Shown here: in pieces, positions 1 to 5,858 of the stretch
Layout: each line of letters starts with the position of its first letter
How positions within the stretch are numbered: position 1 is the stretch's first letter
DNA from: a bacterium
GTDB lineage: Bacteria > Krumholzibacteriota > Krumholzibacteriia > JACNKJ01
Assembly: GCA_014382085.1 (NCBI GenBank)
Contig: JACNKJ010000061.1
Location: 1-6,938, forward strand
Reading direction: 5' to 3'
Length of the DNA stretch: 6,938 nucleotides
Made by a program: the position numbers and the translations under genes
Notes under the pieces: model-generated
What the model was told of the DNA's origin: nothing
What the model saw: the letters and a program-made list of their open reading frames with translations, nothing else
Databases searched by the model: none

Positions 1-1458
1 GGGATGGAAGGGATCGTAGAGCCCCGACACCAAACTATTGTTGCGATCGATAGCTAGGGAAAACTGGATCAGATCATTGGTGCCGATGCTCAGGAAATTC
101 ACCTCGCGGGCAAGTAGGTGCGCAATGGCCACCGCCGCGGGAGTCTCGACCATGACGCCGATCTGAATGTCCTCACCCGCATGGTGGCCTTCGGATTTCA
201 ATTCCTCACGCACCTCGGCCAGCACCTCATTGATCTGACGGATCTCTTCCACGCTGCTGACCATGGGAAACATGAGCCGCAGCTGACCATGCTCGCTGGC
301 TCTCAAAATGGCGCGCAGCTGGGTGCGAAAGATATCCTCCATGCTCAGGGTGTAGCGTATACCCCGCCAACCGAGATGAGGATTCTGTTCGCGTGGAAAG
401 CGCAGGTAGCTGGGGATCTTGTCGCCGCCCAGATCCACGCTGCGCAGAATCACCGGCGCAGGTGCAAGGGATTTGACAACGCTGGAATATGCCTCGTACT
501 GCTTCTCTTCACTGGGAAGCTCGTTGCTGGTGAGAAATAGATACTCGGTGCGATAAAGACCCACCCCGGCTGCCCCGTGATCTCGGGCGGATTCCACCTC
601 CTCGGGAATCTCAATATTGGCCAGCAACTCGATGCGTCGGCCGTCCCGTGTTTCGGCGGGGAAATCCTTGAAACGCAGCATCTCACGTTCCCAGGCGCCA
701 TAGGCTTCCTTCAGATCGTCAAAATCCTGAAGGGCCTTCTCATCGGGATGCAAGGTCAACTGACCCGAGTGCCCATCGATAATGATCTTGTCTCGATTGC
801 GCACCGCATCCATGAGCCCACGCACGCCGGTTACCACGGGTATGCCAAGGCTACGACCGAGGATAACCGAATGGCTGGCCGGGCCACCCTTCTCGAGCAC
901 GAAGCCGCGCACCTTTTCACGATCCATGGTCACGGTGTCCGAGGGCGCCAGATCCGAGGCCACGATGATGACCTCGTCGGTGAGATGAGCGAATCCTCTC
1001 GATTCACGCCCGAGCAGTTTGCCCAGGACCTTACGTTCCACGTCACGCAGATCGAGGCTGCGGTCCCCCAACTCGGCGGGAAGAGCGCGGAAGGCATCGA
1101 GTATATTGCTACAGGTTTCGGTCCAGGCGATCTCTGCGCCCATGCCTTCGCGGATGAGTCCACGCACCTGCTCCACGAGCAATTCATCCGCGAGAATGAG
1201 CTGATGAGCTTCGAAGATGCGGGCGTGATCCTCGCCCAACTTGTCCGCCACTTGGGAGCGGGAGTTTTCCAAATCCTTCGCCGTGGCGCGCAGCGCTTCT
1301 TCCAGGCGCTCTATTTCGGACTCACGGGCCGCAGGCTCTACATTGCGAAAGGGTAGGGCCGGCAGTTGGGCTTTGTGCACCAAAGCCCGAGCCATGGCGA
1401 TGCCCGGCGAGGCGGGCAATCCCTGGAATCGTTTTGTGGATTTGTCCCTAGAGGACAT
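1..1458 (-). CDS. ptsI: PTS enzyme I, phosphoenolpyruvate-protein phosphotransferase (3' end truncated by window)
   Basis: Cytoplasmic enzyme that autophosphorylates from PEP and passes the phosphate to HPr. I translated the minus strand by hand: 486 in-frame codons run from an ATG at 1458 to the window edge, against about 575 residues for a full EI. The N-terminal motif GLPASPGIAMARA (13-25) matches the start of EI, with about nine extra residues before it. The phosphohistidine is His196 in GGPASHSVILGR. PEP-domain landmarks keep a constant +7 offset from E. coli EI: R303 in LYRTE, R339 before DLGGDK, E438 in VMVETPAA, N461/D462 in GTNDL and R472 in DR. The expected catalytic Cys (near residue 509) lies outside the window. 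The start codon sits inside the end of the HPr gene (11-nt overlap), which suggests translational coupling. The residues around His196 depart from the usual GGRTSHTAIMAR. Confidence 0.96.
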   Translation of the reverse strand, partial: MSSRDKSTKRFQGLPASPGIAMARALVHKAQLPALPFRNVEPAARESEIERLEEALRATAKDLENSRSQVADKLGEDHARIFEAHQLILADELLVEQVRGLIREGMGAEIAWTETCSNILDAFRALPAELGDRSLDLRDVERKVLGKLLGRESRGFAHLTDEVIIVASDLAPSDTVTMDREKVRGFVLEKGGPASHSVILGRSLGIPVVTGVRGLMDAVRNRDKIIIDGHSGQLTLHPDEKALQDFDDLKEAYGAWEREMLRFKDFPAETRDGRRIELLANIEIPEEVESARDHGAAGVGLYRTEYLFLTSNELPSEEKQYEAYSSVVKSLAPAPVILRSVDLGGDKIPSYLRFPREQNPHLGWRGIRYTLSMEDIFRTQLRAILRASEHGQLRLMFPMVSSVEEIRQINEVLAEVREELKSEGHHAGEDIQIGVMVETPAAVAIAHLLAREVNFLSIGTNDLIQFSLAIDRNNSLVSGLYDPFHP

Positions 1459-1720
1459 TCTCGTAGAAGCCTCTCCGGAAGAGATCGTCTATTTGGTTCA
1501 TGGAAGCCTCTTCATCCTGGCCGACGGTTTTCACCACGATGTGGCTTCCCATGGGAGCGCCCAGGGCGGCAACGCCCAAGATACTCTTGCCGTCCACTTC
1601 GATGACTCCATTGGAAAGGGAAACGCTGCAGGGCAATGAACTGGTCAGCTTCACCAGTTCACTGGCCGCCCTCAGGTGCAGGCCCTTTTCGTTGACGATA
1701 TCCAGTTTGCGTTCGACCAA
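1448..1720 (-). CDS. ptsH: HPr phosphocarrier protein (TTG start)
   Basis: A 90-residue soluble phosphocarrier that takes phosphate from EI on His15 and passes it to EIIA proteins. His15 and Arg17 are in GLHLRAA (13-19). The regulatory serine is Ser46 in DGKSILGVAALG, the site used by HPr kinase, which is encoded in this window. The usual active-site motif is HARPA; here it reads HLRAA, so the residue after His is Leu and the Pro is Ala. The start is TTG at 1720, chosen because AGGAGT lies 5 nt upstream and because His15 and Ser46 then fall at their standard numbers. The gene follows EIIB after about 90 nt that contain a terminator-like hairpin, and its last codons overlap the ptsI start. Presence of Ser46 makes a catabolite-control HPr more likely than a pure nitrogen-PTS NPr. 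Confidence 0.95.
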   Translation of the reverse strand: MVERKLDIVNEKGLHLRAASELVKLTSSLPCSVSLSNGVIEVDGKSILGVAALGAPMGSHIVVKTVGQDEEASMNQIDDLFRRGFYENVL

Positions 1721-1725
1721 TCTTT

Positions 1726-1731
1726 ACTCCT
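1726..1731 (-). promoter_or_regulatory. Shine-Dalgarno of ptsH that fixes the TTG start
   Basis: The minus strand reads AGGAGT, then AAAGA, then the TTG codon at 1720. This near-consensus ribosome site, 5 nt from the codon, is the main reason for accepting a TTG start. No competing ATG is seen at a sensible distance, and the HPr family alignment needs the protein to begin about here. Confidence 0.75.
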
Positions 1732-1779
1732 GATCGGAAGGCGCTCATTCAGAGGCTCTCTGCCTGATCAAATTGAGGG

Positions 1780-1806
1780 AAAAAGACTCCAAGTCAAGGA
1801 GTCTTT
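1780..1806 (-). terminator. Terminator-like hairpin directly after the EIIB gene
   Basis: On the minus strand AAAGACTCC, a 7-nt loop TTGACTT and GGAGTCTTT form a perfect 9-bp stem (arms 1798-1806 and 1782-1790). The second arm runs into a TTTTT tract that shares its first bases with the stem. It begins 4 nt after the EIIB stop codon. Only four of the nine pairs are G-C and the U-run is short, so it could be a leaky terminator, an attenuator or an mRNA-stabilising hairpin. I see no convincing sigma-70 or sigma-54 promoter between it and ptsH. Confidence 0.65.
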
Positions 1807-1810
1807 GAGT

Positions 1811-2233
1811 TCAGAAGGGCCATATCCTCGCAGGACTGCTCGGAAATGACTGGATTTCAATTCTTAATCCCTGGGAGGCCATTTCGTCCAGCATCTTTCG
1901 GTTGCTGGAATCGGGACTGAAATCGGCTGCCAATTCCTCGCCCCCCTGTCTCAGGCCGAGAATCTTGAGGGATTCGACCAGTCCAGCTTCAAGCAACTCT
2001 TTCGCCAATCCCAGATTGTCCGTGAGCCAGAAATCTCCTGGATCCGGCTCGGGCAACTTAGCTGCACCGGCCAGGCAAATGCAAGGGACCCCACCGGCAA
2101 CCTCCTGACAGCGGCTGGACAAGCCGGAATCCTCCAAGCGAAGGGACAGCAACACAATCCGGGACGCCCGGGCGGCGGACCATCCGTGGAGAATCTTCCC
2201 ATGCAATAGGCGGTCGTCGAGATGAAGGATCAT
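1811..2233 (-). CDS. PTS mannose/sorbose-family EIIB subunit
   Basis: A 140-residue cytoplasmic EIIB of the mannose-fructose-sorbose family, which takes phosphate from the partner EIIA on histidine and, in classical systems, gives it to sugar bound at EIIC/EIID. The diagnostic N-terminus is LDDRLLHGKILHGW (5-18), matching the family's IDDRLIHGQV motif, with His11 as the expected phosphorylation site. The C-terminus GLRIEIQSFPSSP resembles the family's closing strand. It is somewhat shorter than the usual 155-165 residues. The frame stays open upstream to 2425, but that extension lies over the EIIA gene and is not family-like, so I chose the ATG at 2233, 5 nt after the EIIA stop. No strong ribosome site is seen; translation is probably coupled to EIIA. 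A TTG at 2242 is a less likely start. No EIIC or EIID follows. Confidence 0.88.
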   Translation of the reverse strand: MILHLDDRLLHGKILHGWSAARASRIVLLSLRLEDSGLSSRCQEVAGGVPCICLAGAAKLPEPDPGDFWLTDNLGLAKELLEAGLVESLKILGLRQGGEELAADFSPDSSNRKMLDEMASQGLRIEIQSFPSSPARIWPF

Positions 2234-2238
2234 TTCGA

Positions 2239-2628
2239 TCAAAGCCCCGGGGGCGTGAGTTCGCGTATGGCGTTCTGCCCGCGATTGATGATGCCGGGCA
2301 AAATGGCGGCCATGTCCATTTCGTCGCGATGTGTGAGGTAGTAGATGAGCATGGGCAGATTGACGCCGCTTACAACCCGGTAATCGGGCCGACCCTTGAG
2401 CACTGTCAGGCTCGCGTTGGCGCAACTGCCGCCAAAGTAATCCGTGAAAATGAGGGCCTGCCGGCCGATCTCGCCCAGTTTCGCCCTTACCGCATCCTCC
2501 AGGGCTTCGTTGGAGAGCCCGCGATTGCTGATGACGTGAAATTCGTCCACGGGCCCGAAGATGCCGTCAAGGGCATCCATGAAAGCTGAGCCTAGCTCGC
2601 CGTGGCAAATGACCAAGGCGGGAACCAT
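2239..2628 (-). CDS. PTS mannose-family EIIA domain protein
   Basis: A 129-residue soluble EIIA of the mannose family, which takes phosphate from HPr. The motif VICHGELGSAF places the expected phosphohistidine at His9. FTDYFGGSCANAS corresponds to the family's DxFGGS motif, and SGVNLPMLIYYL to its GVNLPML motif. The length is close to a stand-alone EIIA-Man domain (about 130-140), with no fused EIIB. The start ATG follows the hprK TAA stop with no intervening base, and the EIIB gene begins 5 nt after its own stop, so hprK, EIIA and EIIB look like one translationally linked unit. Linkage to hprK and ptsH, without a permease, makes a signalling role at least as likely as sugar uptake; that last point is inference. 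Confidence 0.93.
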   Translation of the reverse strand: MVPALVICHGELGSAFMDALDGIFGPVDEFHVISNRGLSNEALEDAVRAKLGEIGRQALIFTDYFGGSCANASLTVLKGRPDYRVVSGVNLPMLIYYLTHRDEMDMAAILPGIINRGQNAIRELTPPGL

Positions 2629-3615
2629 TTATTCTTCGTCCTTGCGCAGATAGTCCAGTGTCCGCACTCGACCTCGCCGCGCGATACCTTCGCTCACCTG
2701 CCGATTGAAGCGCTCGGCAGGATCGAGGCCGTAGGTCTTCAGCATGTGATTCATGGCGATGGTCTCGGCGATCACGGTGATGTTTTTCCCCGGGAAAATG
2801 GGCAGCAAGACCTGAGGAAGGGTAACACCGAGAATCTCGGAAGTATCGTATTCCAAACCCGTACGATCGTAGTACTTGCCCTCCACCCAACGCTCCAACT
2901 TGACCTCGACTTCGATGCGTTTCTGAATGCGAATGCCGCGAATGCCGAACATTTCGCGCACGTCCACCACGCCCACTCCGCGAATCTCCATGAAGTGCTT
3001 GAGGAATTCGTCGCCCCGGCCGATGAGTACGTCGTCACCGCGGCGAATGAGATGAACGACATCGTCGGCCACCAGGCGATGCCCTCGCTCCACCAGATCC
3101 AGTGCCACCTCGCTTTTGCCGATACCCGAAGGTCCCGTTACCAGGAGTCCCACGCCATGGACATCCACCAGGGAACCATGCACGGTCCCTCGCGGTGAAA
3201 AGTGATCGGCCAAGTAAGCGGTTAGGCTGCGAATGAAGGGAGTGGTTTTACTATCAGTGGCCAGCAGAGGAACGCTGTACTTATCGGCCAGACGAATGAG
3301 AGTTTCGAAGGGTTCCTGGCCGCGCGTAATGATGATGCAGGGTACATGCGTGATAAAGAGATTCTCGAGTGCGAGTTGTTGCTGTTTGGGGTCGAGGCGT
3401 TCAAGATAGGAAGACTCCGCCCCACCCAGAATCTGAATTCTCTCTGCCTGATACTTTTCGATGAAGCCCGTTAGCACAAAACCCGGCCTGGAGACTTCCT
3501 GCTGGGTGATATCCTTGGGCGAGCTTTCGCTACCTCCAACCTGGCGCAATCCTAGGCTTTCAGCGGCTTCTTGAAGAAACTGCGCCACGGGCAGAGATTG
3601 ATTAGCGACTTCCAT
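2629..3615 (-). CDS. hprK: HPr(Ser) kinase/phosphorylase
   Basis: A 328-residue bifunctional enzyme that phosphorylates HPr on Ser46 using ATP or pyrophosphate, and reverses this with inorganic phosphate. The N-terminal domain (about 1-135) includes ITRGQEPFETLIRLADKY. The catalytic domain begins near VHGSLVDVHGVGLLVTG, with catalytic His146, followed by the P-loop GPSGIGKS (161-168) and RGHRLVADD (177-185). The HprK signature is MEIRGVGVVDVREMFG (209-224). Length is typical (about 310-330). The ATG at 3615 is preceded by GAGGAG about 4 nt away. The gene lies 24 nt after hpf, and its stop abuts the EIIA start. Its protein substrate, HPr, is encoded in the same window with Ser46 intact. In Gram-negative bacteria HprK usually regulates PTS signalling instead of CcpA-type repression; which applies here cannot be read from the sequence. 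Confidence 0.97.
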   Translation of the reverse strand: MEVANQSLPVAQFLQEAAESLGLRQVGGSESSPKDITQQEVSRPGFVLTGFIEKYQAERIQILGGAESSYLERLDPKQQQLALENLFITHVPCIIITRGQEPFETLIRLADKYSVPLLATDSKTTPFIRSLTAYLADHFSPRGTVHGSLVDVHGVGLLVTGPSGIGKSEVALDLVERGHRLVADDVVHLIRRGDDVLIGRGDEFLKHFMEIRGVGVVDVREMFGIRGIRIQKRIEVEVKLERWVEGKYYDRTGLEYDTSEILGVTLPQVLLPIFPGKNITVIAETIAMNHMLKTYGLDPAERFNRQVSEGIARRGRVRTLDYLRKDEE

Positions 3616-3639
3616 CTGTCTCCTCGCGAAAACCGGGGA

Positions 3640-4182
3640 CTATAACTCCGGCTGGATCAATCCGTAGGTTCCATCTTTGCGCTTGTAGACAAGACCCATC
3701 TGTTCGGTCTCGCTGTTGGTGAACATCCAGAAGCTGTCACCGTGCACTTCCATGCGCGTTATGGCTTCAGGCGGGGAGAGGCGATCGAGATGGAGGAACT
3801 TCTCCTTGATGAGAAGGGCGTCCGAGTCGCCCTCCGGCGCACCGAAGATGCTGATGGAACCAGACTCATAGCCCGGTATCACATTCGCTTTTTTACGGCG
3901 ATTGAGCATGCGAGTCTTGTGCTTGCGAAGTTGGCGCTCGAGTTTTTCGGTAAGTCCGTCGATGGCGCCATAGAGATCATCGCCGCTATCGCGAGCCGTG
4001 AAGTCGGTGCTTCGCGCGCGCAGGGAACCTTCGGCTACCTGCCAATGCTTCTCCACTCGGAGGAGTACCTGGGCTTCCAGAATCCCGTCCATATATTTGT
4101 CAAGCTTACCGACCTTCTCTTCAGCATAGTTACGAATGGCGTCGGTCAGTTCCATCTTGCGGGCAGTGACGGAAATCTTCAT
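3640..4182 (-). CDS. hpf: Ribosome hibernation-promoting factor, long form
   Basis: A 180-residue protein that binds the 30S decoding region and dimerises to form inactive 100S ribosomes in stationary phase or starvation. The N-terminal S30AE domain (about 1-105) starts MKISVTARKMELTDAIRNY and includes VEKHWQVAEGSL and the basic stretch RKHKTRMLNRRKK. A linker (about 106-121) leads to the C-terminal dimerisation domain (about 122-180), with EAITRMEVHGDSFWMF and VYKRKDGTYGLIQP. Two domains and this length mark the long HPF type, not the short HPF/YfiA pair of enterobacteria. The ATG is set by AAAGGAGG four bases upstream. The gene follows rpoN, as in many diderm genomes, but after an unusually large gap (284 nt) holding inverted repeats that may affect its expression. 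Confidence 0.96.
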   Translation of the reverse strand: MKISVTARKMELTDAIRNYAEEKVGKLDKYMDGILEAQVLLRVEKHWQVAEGSLRARSTDFTARDSGDDLYGAIDGLTEKLERQLRKHKTRMLNRRKKANVIPGYESGSISIFGAPEGDSDALLIKEKFLHLDRLSPPEAITRMEVHGDSFWMFTNSETEQMGLVYKRKDGTYGLIQPEL

Positions 4183-4186
4183 GGTT

Positions 4187-4194
4187 CCTCCTTT
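4187..4194 (-). promoter_or_regulatory. Strong Shine-Dalgarno of hpf
   Basis: AAAGGAGG on the minus strand stands four bases before the hpf ATG at 4182. It is the strongest ribosome site seen in the window. Being so close to a possible leader stem (4203-4279), it could be a target of RNA-structure control; that is inference. Confidence 0.7.
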
Positions 4195-4202
4195 AATGCG
4201 AA

Positions 4203-4279
4203 TACGGAAAGACCCCGCGCACGCATAGAGCGGGCAGGGCCTGCTTGAGAGACGGGATGGATTCGGAAGGTCTTTCGTA
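4203..4279 (-). promoter_or_regulatory. Potentially structured leader upstream of hpf
   Basis: GAAAGACC at 4207-4214 and GGTCTTTC at 4269-4276 are a perfect 8-bp inverted pair. Allowing one bulged base, the pairing extends by TAC/GTA to 11 bp. The 54-nt loop contains two smaller inverted pairs: CCCGC/GCGGG (4214-4218 and 4230-4234) and GCAGG/CCTGC (4234-4244, one-base loop). The first of these overlaps the long stem by one base, so alternative folds are possible. The structure would sit about 9 nt before the hpf Shine-Dalgarno. It matches no riboswitch class I recognise, and I could not identify a promoter. Confidence 0.4.
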
Positions 4280-4370
4280 GTTCAATAGTTCTCCGCAATC
4301 GATCCACGGTGATCCCGTGTCTGATTCCAGCTTAGCAGCATCCTTCCGAAGCGGCAAGTCGGAAGAGCGG

Positions 4371-4463
4371 CCAGTCCCCAGTCTCGAGTCCACAGTTTCA
4401 AGAAAACGAGTCCAACTGAGATCGCAAGGTCTGTTTCTCGCTGATGACTGGTGACTGGTGACT
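4371..4463. repeat. Inverted pair of degenerate heptamer arrays after rpoN
   Basis: On the plus strand positions 4371-4398 read as four heptamers: CCAGTCC, CCAGTCT, CGAGTCC and ACAGTTT. Positions 4445-4463 read TGACTGG, TGACTGG, TGACT. The two arrays are inverted with respect to each other: 4371-4383 pairs with 4446-4458 at 12 of 13 positions, enclosing a 62-nt loop. The second array ends three bases before the rpoN stop codon region. Short intergenic heptamer arrays of this general kind are known dispersed elements in several bacterial groups. Whether this one is dispersed in its genome cannot be seen from a single window. It is followed by no U-tract, so it is not an obvious intrinsic terminator. 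Confidence 0.6.
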
Positions 4464-4466
4464 TAA

Positions 4467-5846
4467 TCAATACTCTTTCCTCATGCGTGCAGGCAAGATT
4501 CCCAGTTGCTCACGATACTTTGCCACGGTGCGGCGAGCGATCACCAGTCCTTCGTCCTTGAGCATGTCGGCAATCTTCTGATCGCTATAGGGGCGCTTGT
4601 CGTCTTCTTTGGAAACGATTTCGCGTATTCGATCCTTGGCGGCCTTGGCGCTCACTTCCTCGCCTCCGGCTGTGGACAGTGAGGAGGAGAAGAAATATTT
4701 CAGCGGGAAGGTTCCACGCGGAGTCTGAACCCACTTGTTGCTCGTGACCCGGCTCACCGTCGACTCATGCATGCCGATCTTTGTCGCCACCTGCTGGAGA
4801 GTGAGTGGATTTAGCGCCTGAGGACCCCTGTCGAAGAACTCTTTCTGCTCTTCCACAATCGCGTTCATCACCTTCACCATGGTGCTTCGGCGTTGCTCCA
4901 CAGTCTTGATGAGCCACTGGGCCTGGCTGAGTTTGCCCTGCAAAAATTCCTTAGTTCGCTTGTCGCGATCGGCCGAGCCTTCCTTGTATGCCTGGGATAT
5001 ACGCAGACGCGGCAGGTATCGATCGTTGAGCGCCACGACATAGTCGCCCTCTACCTCTTCCACGAGCAGGTCGGGCGTCACGTAGCGAGGATCTTCGGTA
5101 GACAGCTCCAGACCCGGCTTAGGATCCAACTCGCCGATTACCTTGGTCGCTTCCTGCACATCTTCCACGGAAATTTTTAGCTTCCGCGCGATGGCTTGAT
5201 ACTTCCTCTGCACCAGGGCCTTGAAGTGATCCCGGATGAGAACCGCTGTCAGGCTGTCTTCCATTTTGCGCGCGCGCAGTTGAATAAGAAGGCACTCGGG
5301 AAGATCGCGAGCGCCGATGCCTGCAGGGTCAAGCGACTGCACCAGCTTGAGAGCTTCCTGTGCGCGCGCTTCGTCCACGCTAAAGACGTTCTGCAGTTCT
5401 CCCATTTCGATGGTCAAGAATCCGCGATCATCGAGACTACCGATGAGGTACTCGCCAATCTCTAAAAGTTGCGCGTCTTTGGTAATCATACGCAGCTGCT
5501 GAAGCAGGTTGTCGCCTGAATCCTGTCGATAGATGGGCACCTTCTCAACGAATTCGTCGTCGGAGATTTCTTCCTGCTGCTCGTACTGCATTTCGATGCC
5601 GTCGTTGAAGATATCGTCCCAATTGTCGGCGGCTCCGGCCGACTCTTCCTGGCTACCTTCGCGAGTTTGGGGATCGATCTCTTCTTCCTCCTCGATCTCC
5701 AAGAGAGGATTGGATTGCAGCTCGTCCTTGAGCGCCATCTCCAGTTCCAAGGTGGGCAACTGCAAAAGCTTGAGGGCCTGCTGCAGCCTTGGTGTCATCA
5801 CCAGCTGCTGCTTCATCCCCATCTGCAGTTTGAACTTCATTTCCAT
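4467..5846 (-). CDS. rpoN: RNA polymerase sigma-54 factor
   Basis: A 459-residue alternative sigma factor that directs RNA polymerase to -24/-12 promoters, which are opened only by AAA+ enhancer-binding activators. Region I (about 1-50) is the Gln/Leu-rich activator-interacting segment, with MKQQLVMTPRLQQALKLLQL (11-30). Region II (about 50-115) is strongly acidic. The core-binding part follows (about 120-310), with LDPAGIGARDLPECL. The DNA-binding part has the helix-turn-helix LQQVATKIGMHESTVSRV (about 350-367) and the RpoN box ARRTVAKYRE (437-446), which reads the -24 element. All parts are intact and the length is normal (about 450-480). The ATG at 5846 lies 12 nt after the lptB stop, with AAAGG about 7 nt upstream; a second Met at residue 3 is an alternative start. 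The lptB-rpoN-hpf order is widely shared in diderm bacteria. Confidence 0.98.
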   Translation of the reverse strand: MEMKFKLQMGMKQQLVMTPRLQQALKLLQLPTLELEMALKDELQSNPLLEIEEEEEIDPQTREGSQEESAGAADNWDDIFNDGIEMQYEQQEEISDDEFVEKVPIYRQDSGDNLLQQLRMITKDAQLLEIGEYLIGSLDDRGFLTIEMGELQNVFSVDEARAQEALKLVQSLDPAGIGARDLPECLLIQLRARKMEDSLTAVLIRDHFKALVQRKYQAIARKLKISVEDVQEATKVIGELDPKPGLELSTEDPRYVTPDLLVEEVEGDYVVALNDRYLPRLRISQAYKEGSADRDKRTKEFLQGKLSQAQWLIKTVEQRRSTMVKVMNAIVEEQKEFFDRGPQALNPLTLQQVATKIGMHESTVSRVTSNKWVQTPRGTFPLKYFFSSSLSTAGGEEVSAKAAKDRIREIVSKEDDKRPYSDQKIADMLKDEGLVIARRTVAKYREQLGILPARMRKEY

Positions 5847-5858
5847 GGAGCGGCCTTT

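Larger units (their letters stand above)
4183..4466. other. Intergenic region rpoN-hpf without a credible gene
   Basis: This 284-nt stretch separates rpoN from hpf in an otherwise tightly packed series. It holds the heptamer arrays (4371-4463), a middle part with no clear signal (about 4280-4370), the possible hpf leader (4203-4279) and the hpf ribosome site. Two short minus-strand open frames cross it (4193-4393 and 4282-4470), but they are rich in repeat-derived residues and have no supporting family motif. No convincing -35/-10 pair and no sigma-54 (-24/-12) site was found. A promoter for hpf is nevertheless plausible here. Confidence 0.7.

Noticed and set aside
577..1356. Long plus-strand open frame opposite ptsI (259 codons), with a further one at 118-540
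   Set aside because: They lie antisense to a clearly conserved EI coding region, and their translations show no family motif. High-GC third-position bias commonly opens such frames.
1750..1762. Small palindrome CAGAG-GCT-CTCTG before ptsH
   Set aside because: A 5-bp stem with a 3-nt loop and no T-run is too weak to call as a terminator or operator.
1729..1769. Direct repeat GATCAGG (minus strand) at 1763-1769 and 1729-1735 upstream of ptsH
   Set aside because: It is only 7 bp, and one copy overlaps the Shine-Dalgarno, so chance or ribosome-site constraint explains it; no operator symmetry is visible.
2234..2425. N-terminal extension of the EIIB frame up to an ATG at 2425
   Set aside because: The extra 64 residues are His/Arg-rich, overlie the conserved end of EIIA in another frame and have no counterpart in the EIIB family, whose proteins begin just before the DDRLLHG motif.
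3092..3107. TGGCAC on the minus strand as a possible sigma-54 -24 element
   Set aside because: The bases at the proper spacing do not give the TTGC -12 element, and the site is deep inside hprK.
2602..3198. Plus-strand open frame of 198 codons opposite hprK
   Set aside because: It is antisense to intact hprK, and its His/Asn-rich translation is what the reverse of that coding sequence yields. No ribosome site or domain supports it.
3742..4248. Plus-strand open frame of 168 codons opposite hpf
   Set aside because: It covers the conserved hpf gene in the opposite sense and has no recognisable motif.
4193..4470. Two short minus-strand open frames (4193-4393 and 4282-4470) between rpoN and hpf
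   Set aside because: They run across the heptamer arrays and the leader stems, overlap each other in different frames, and show no domain or convincing ribosome site.
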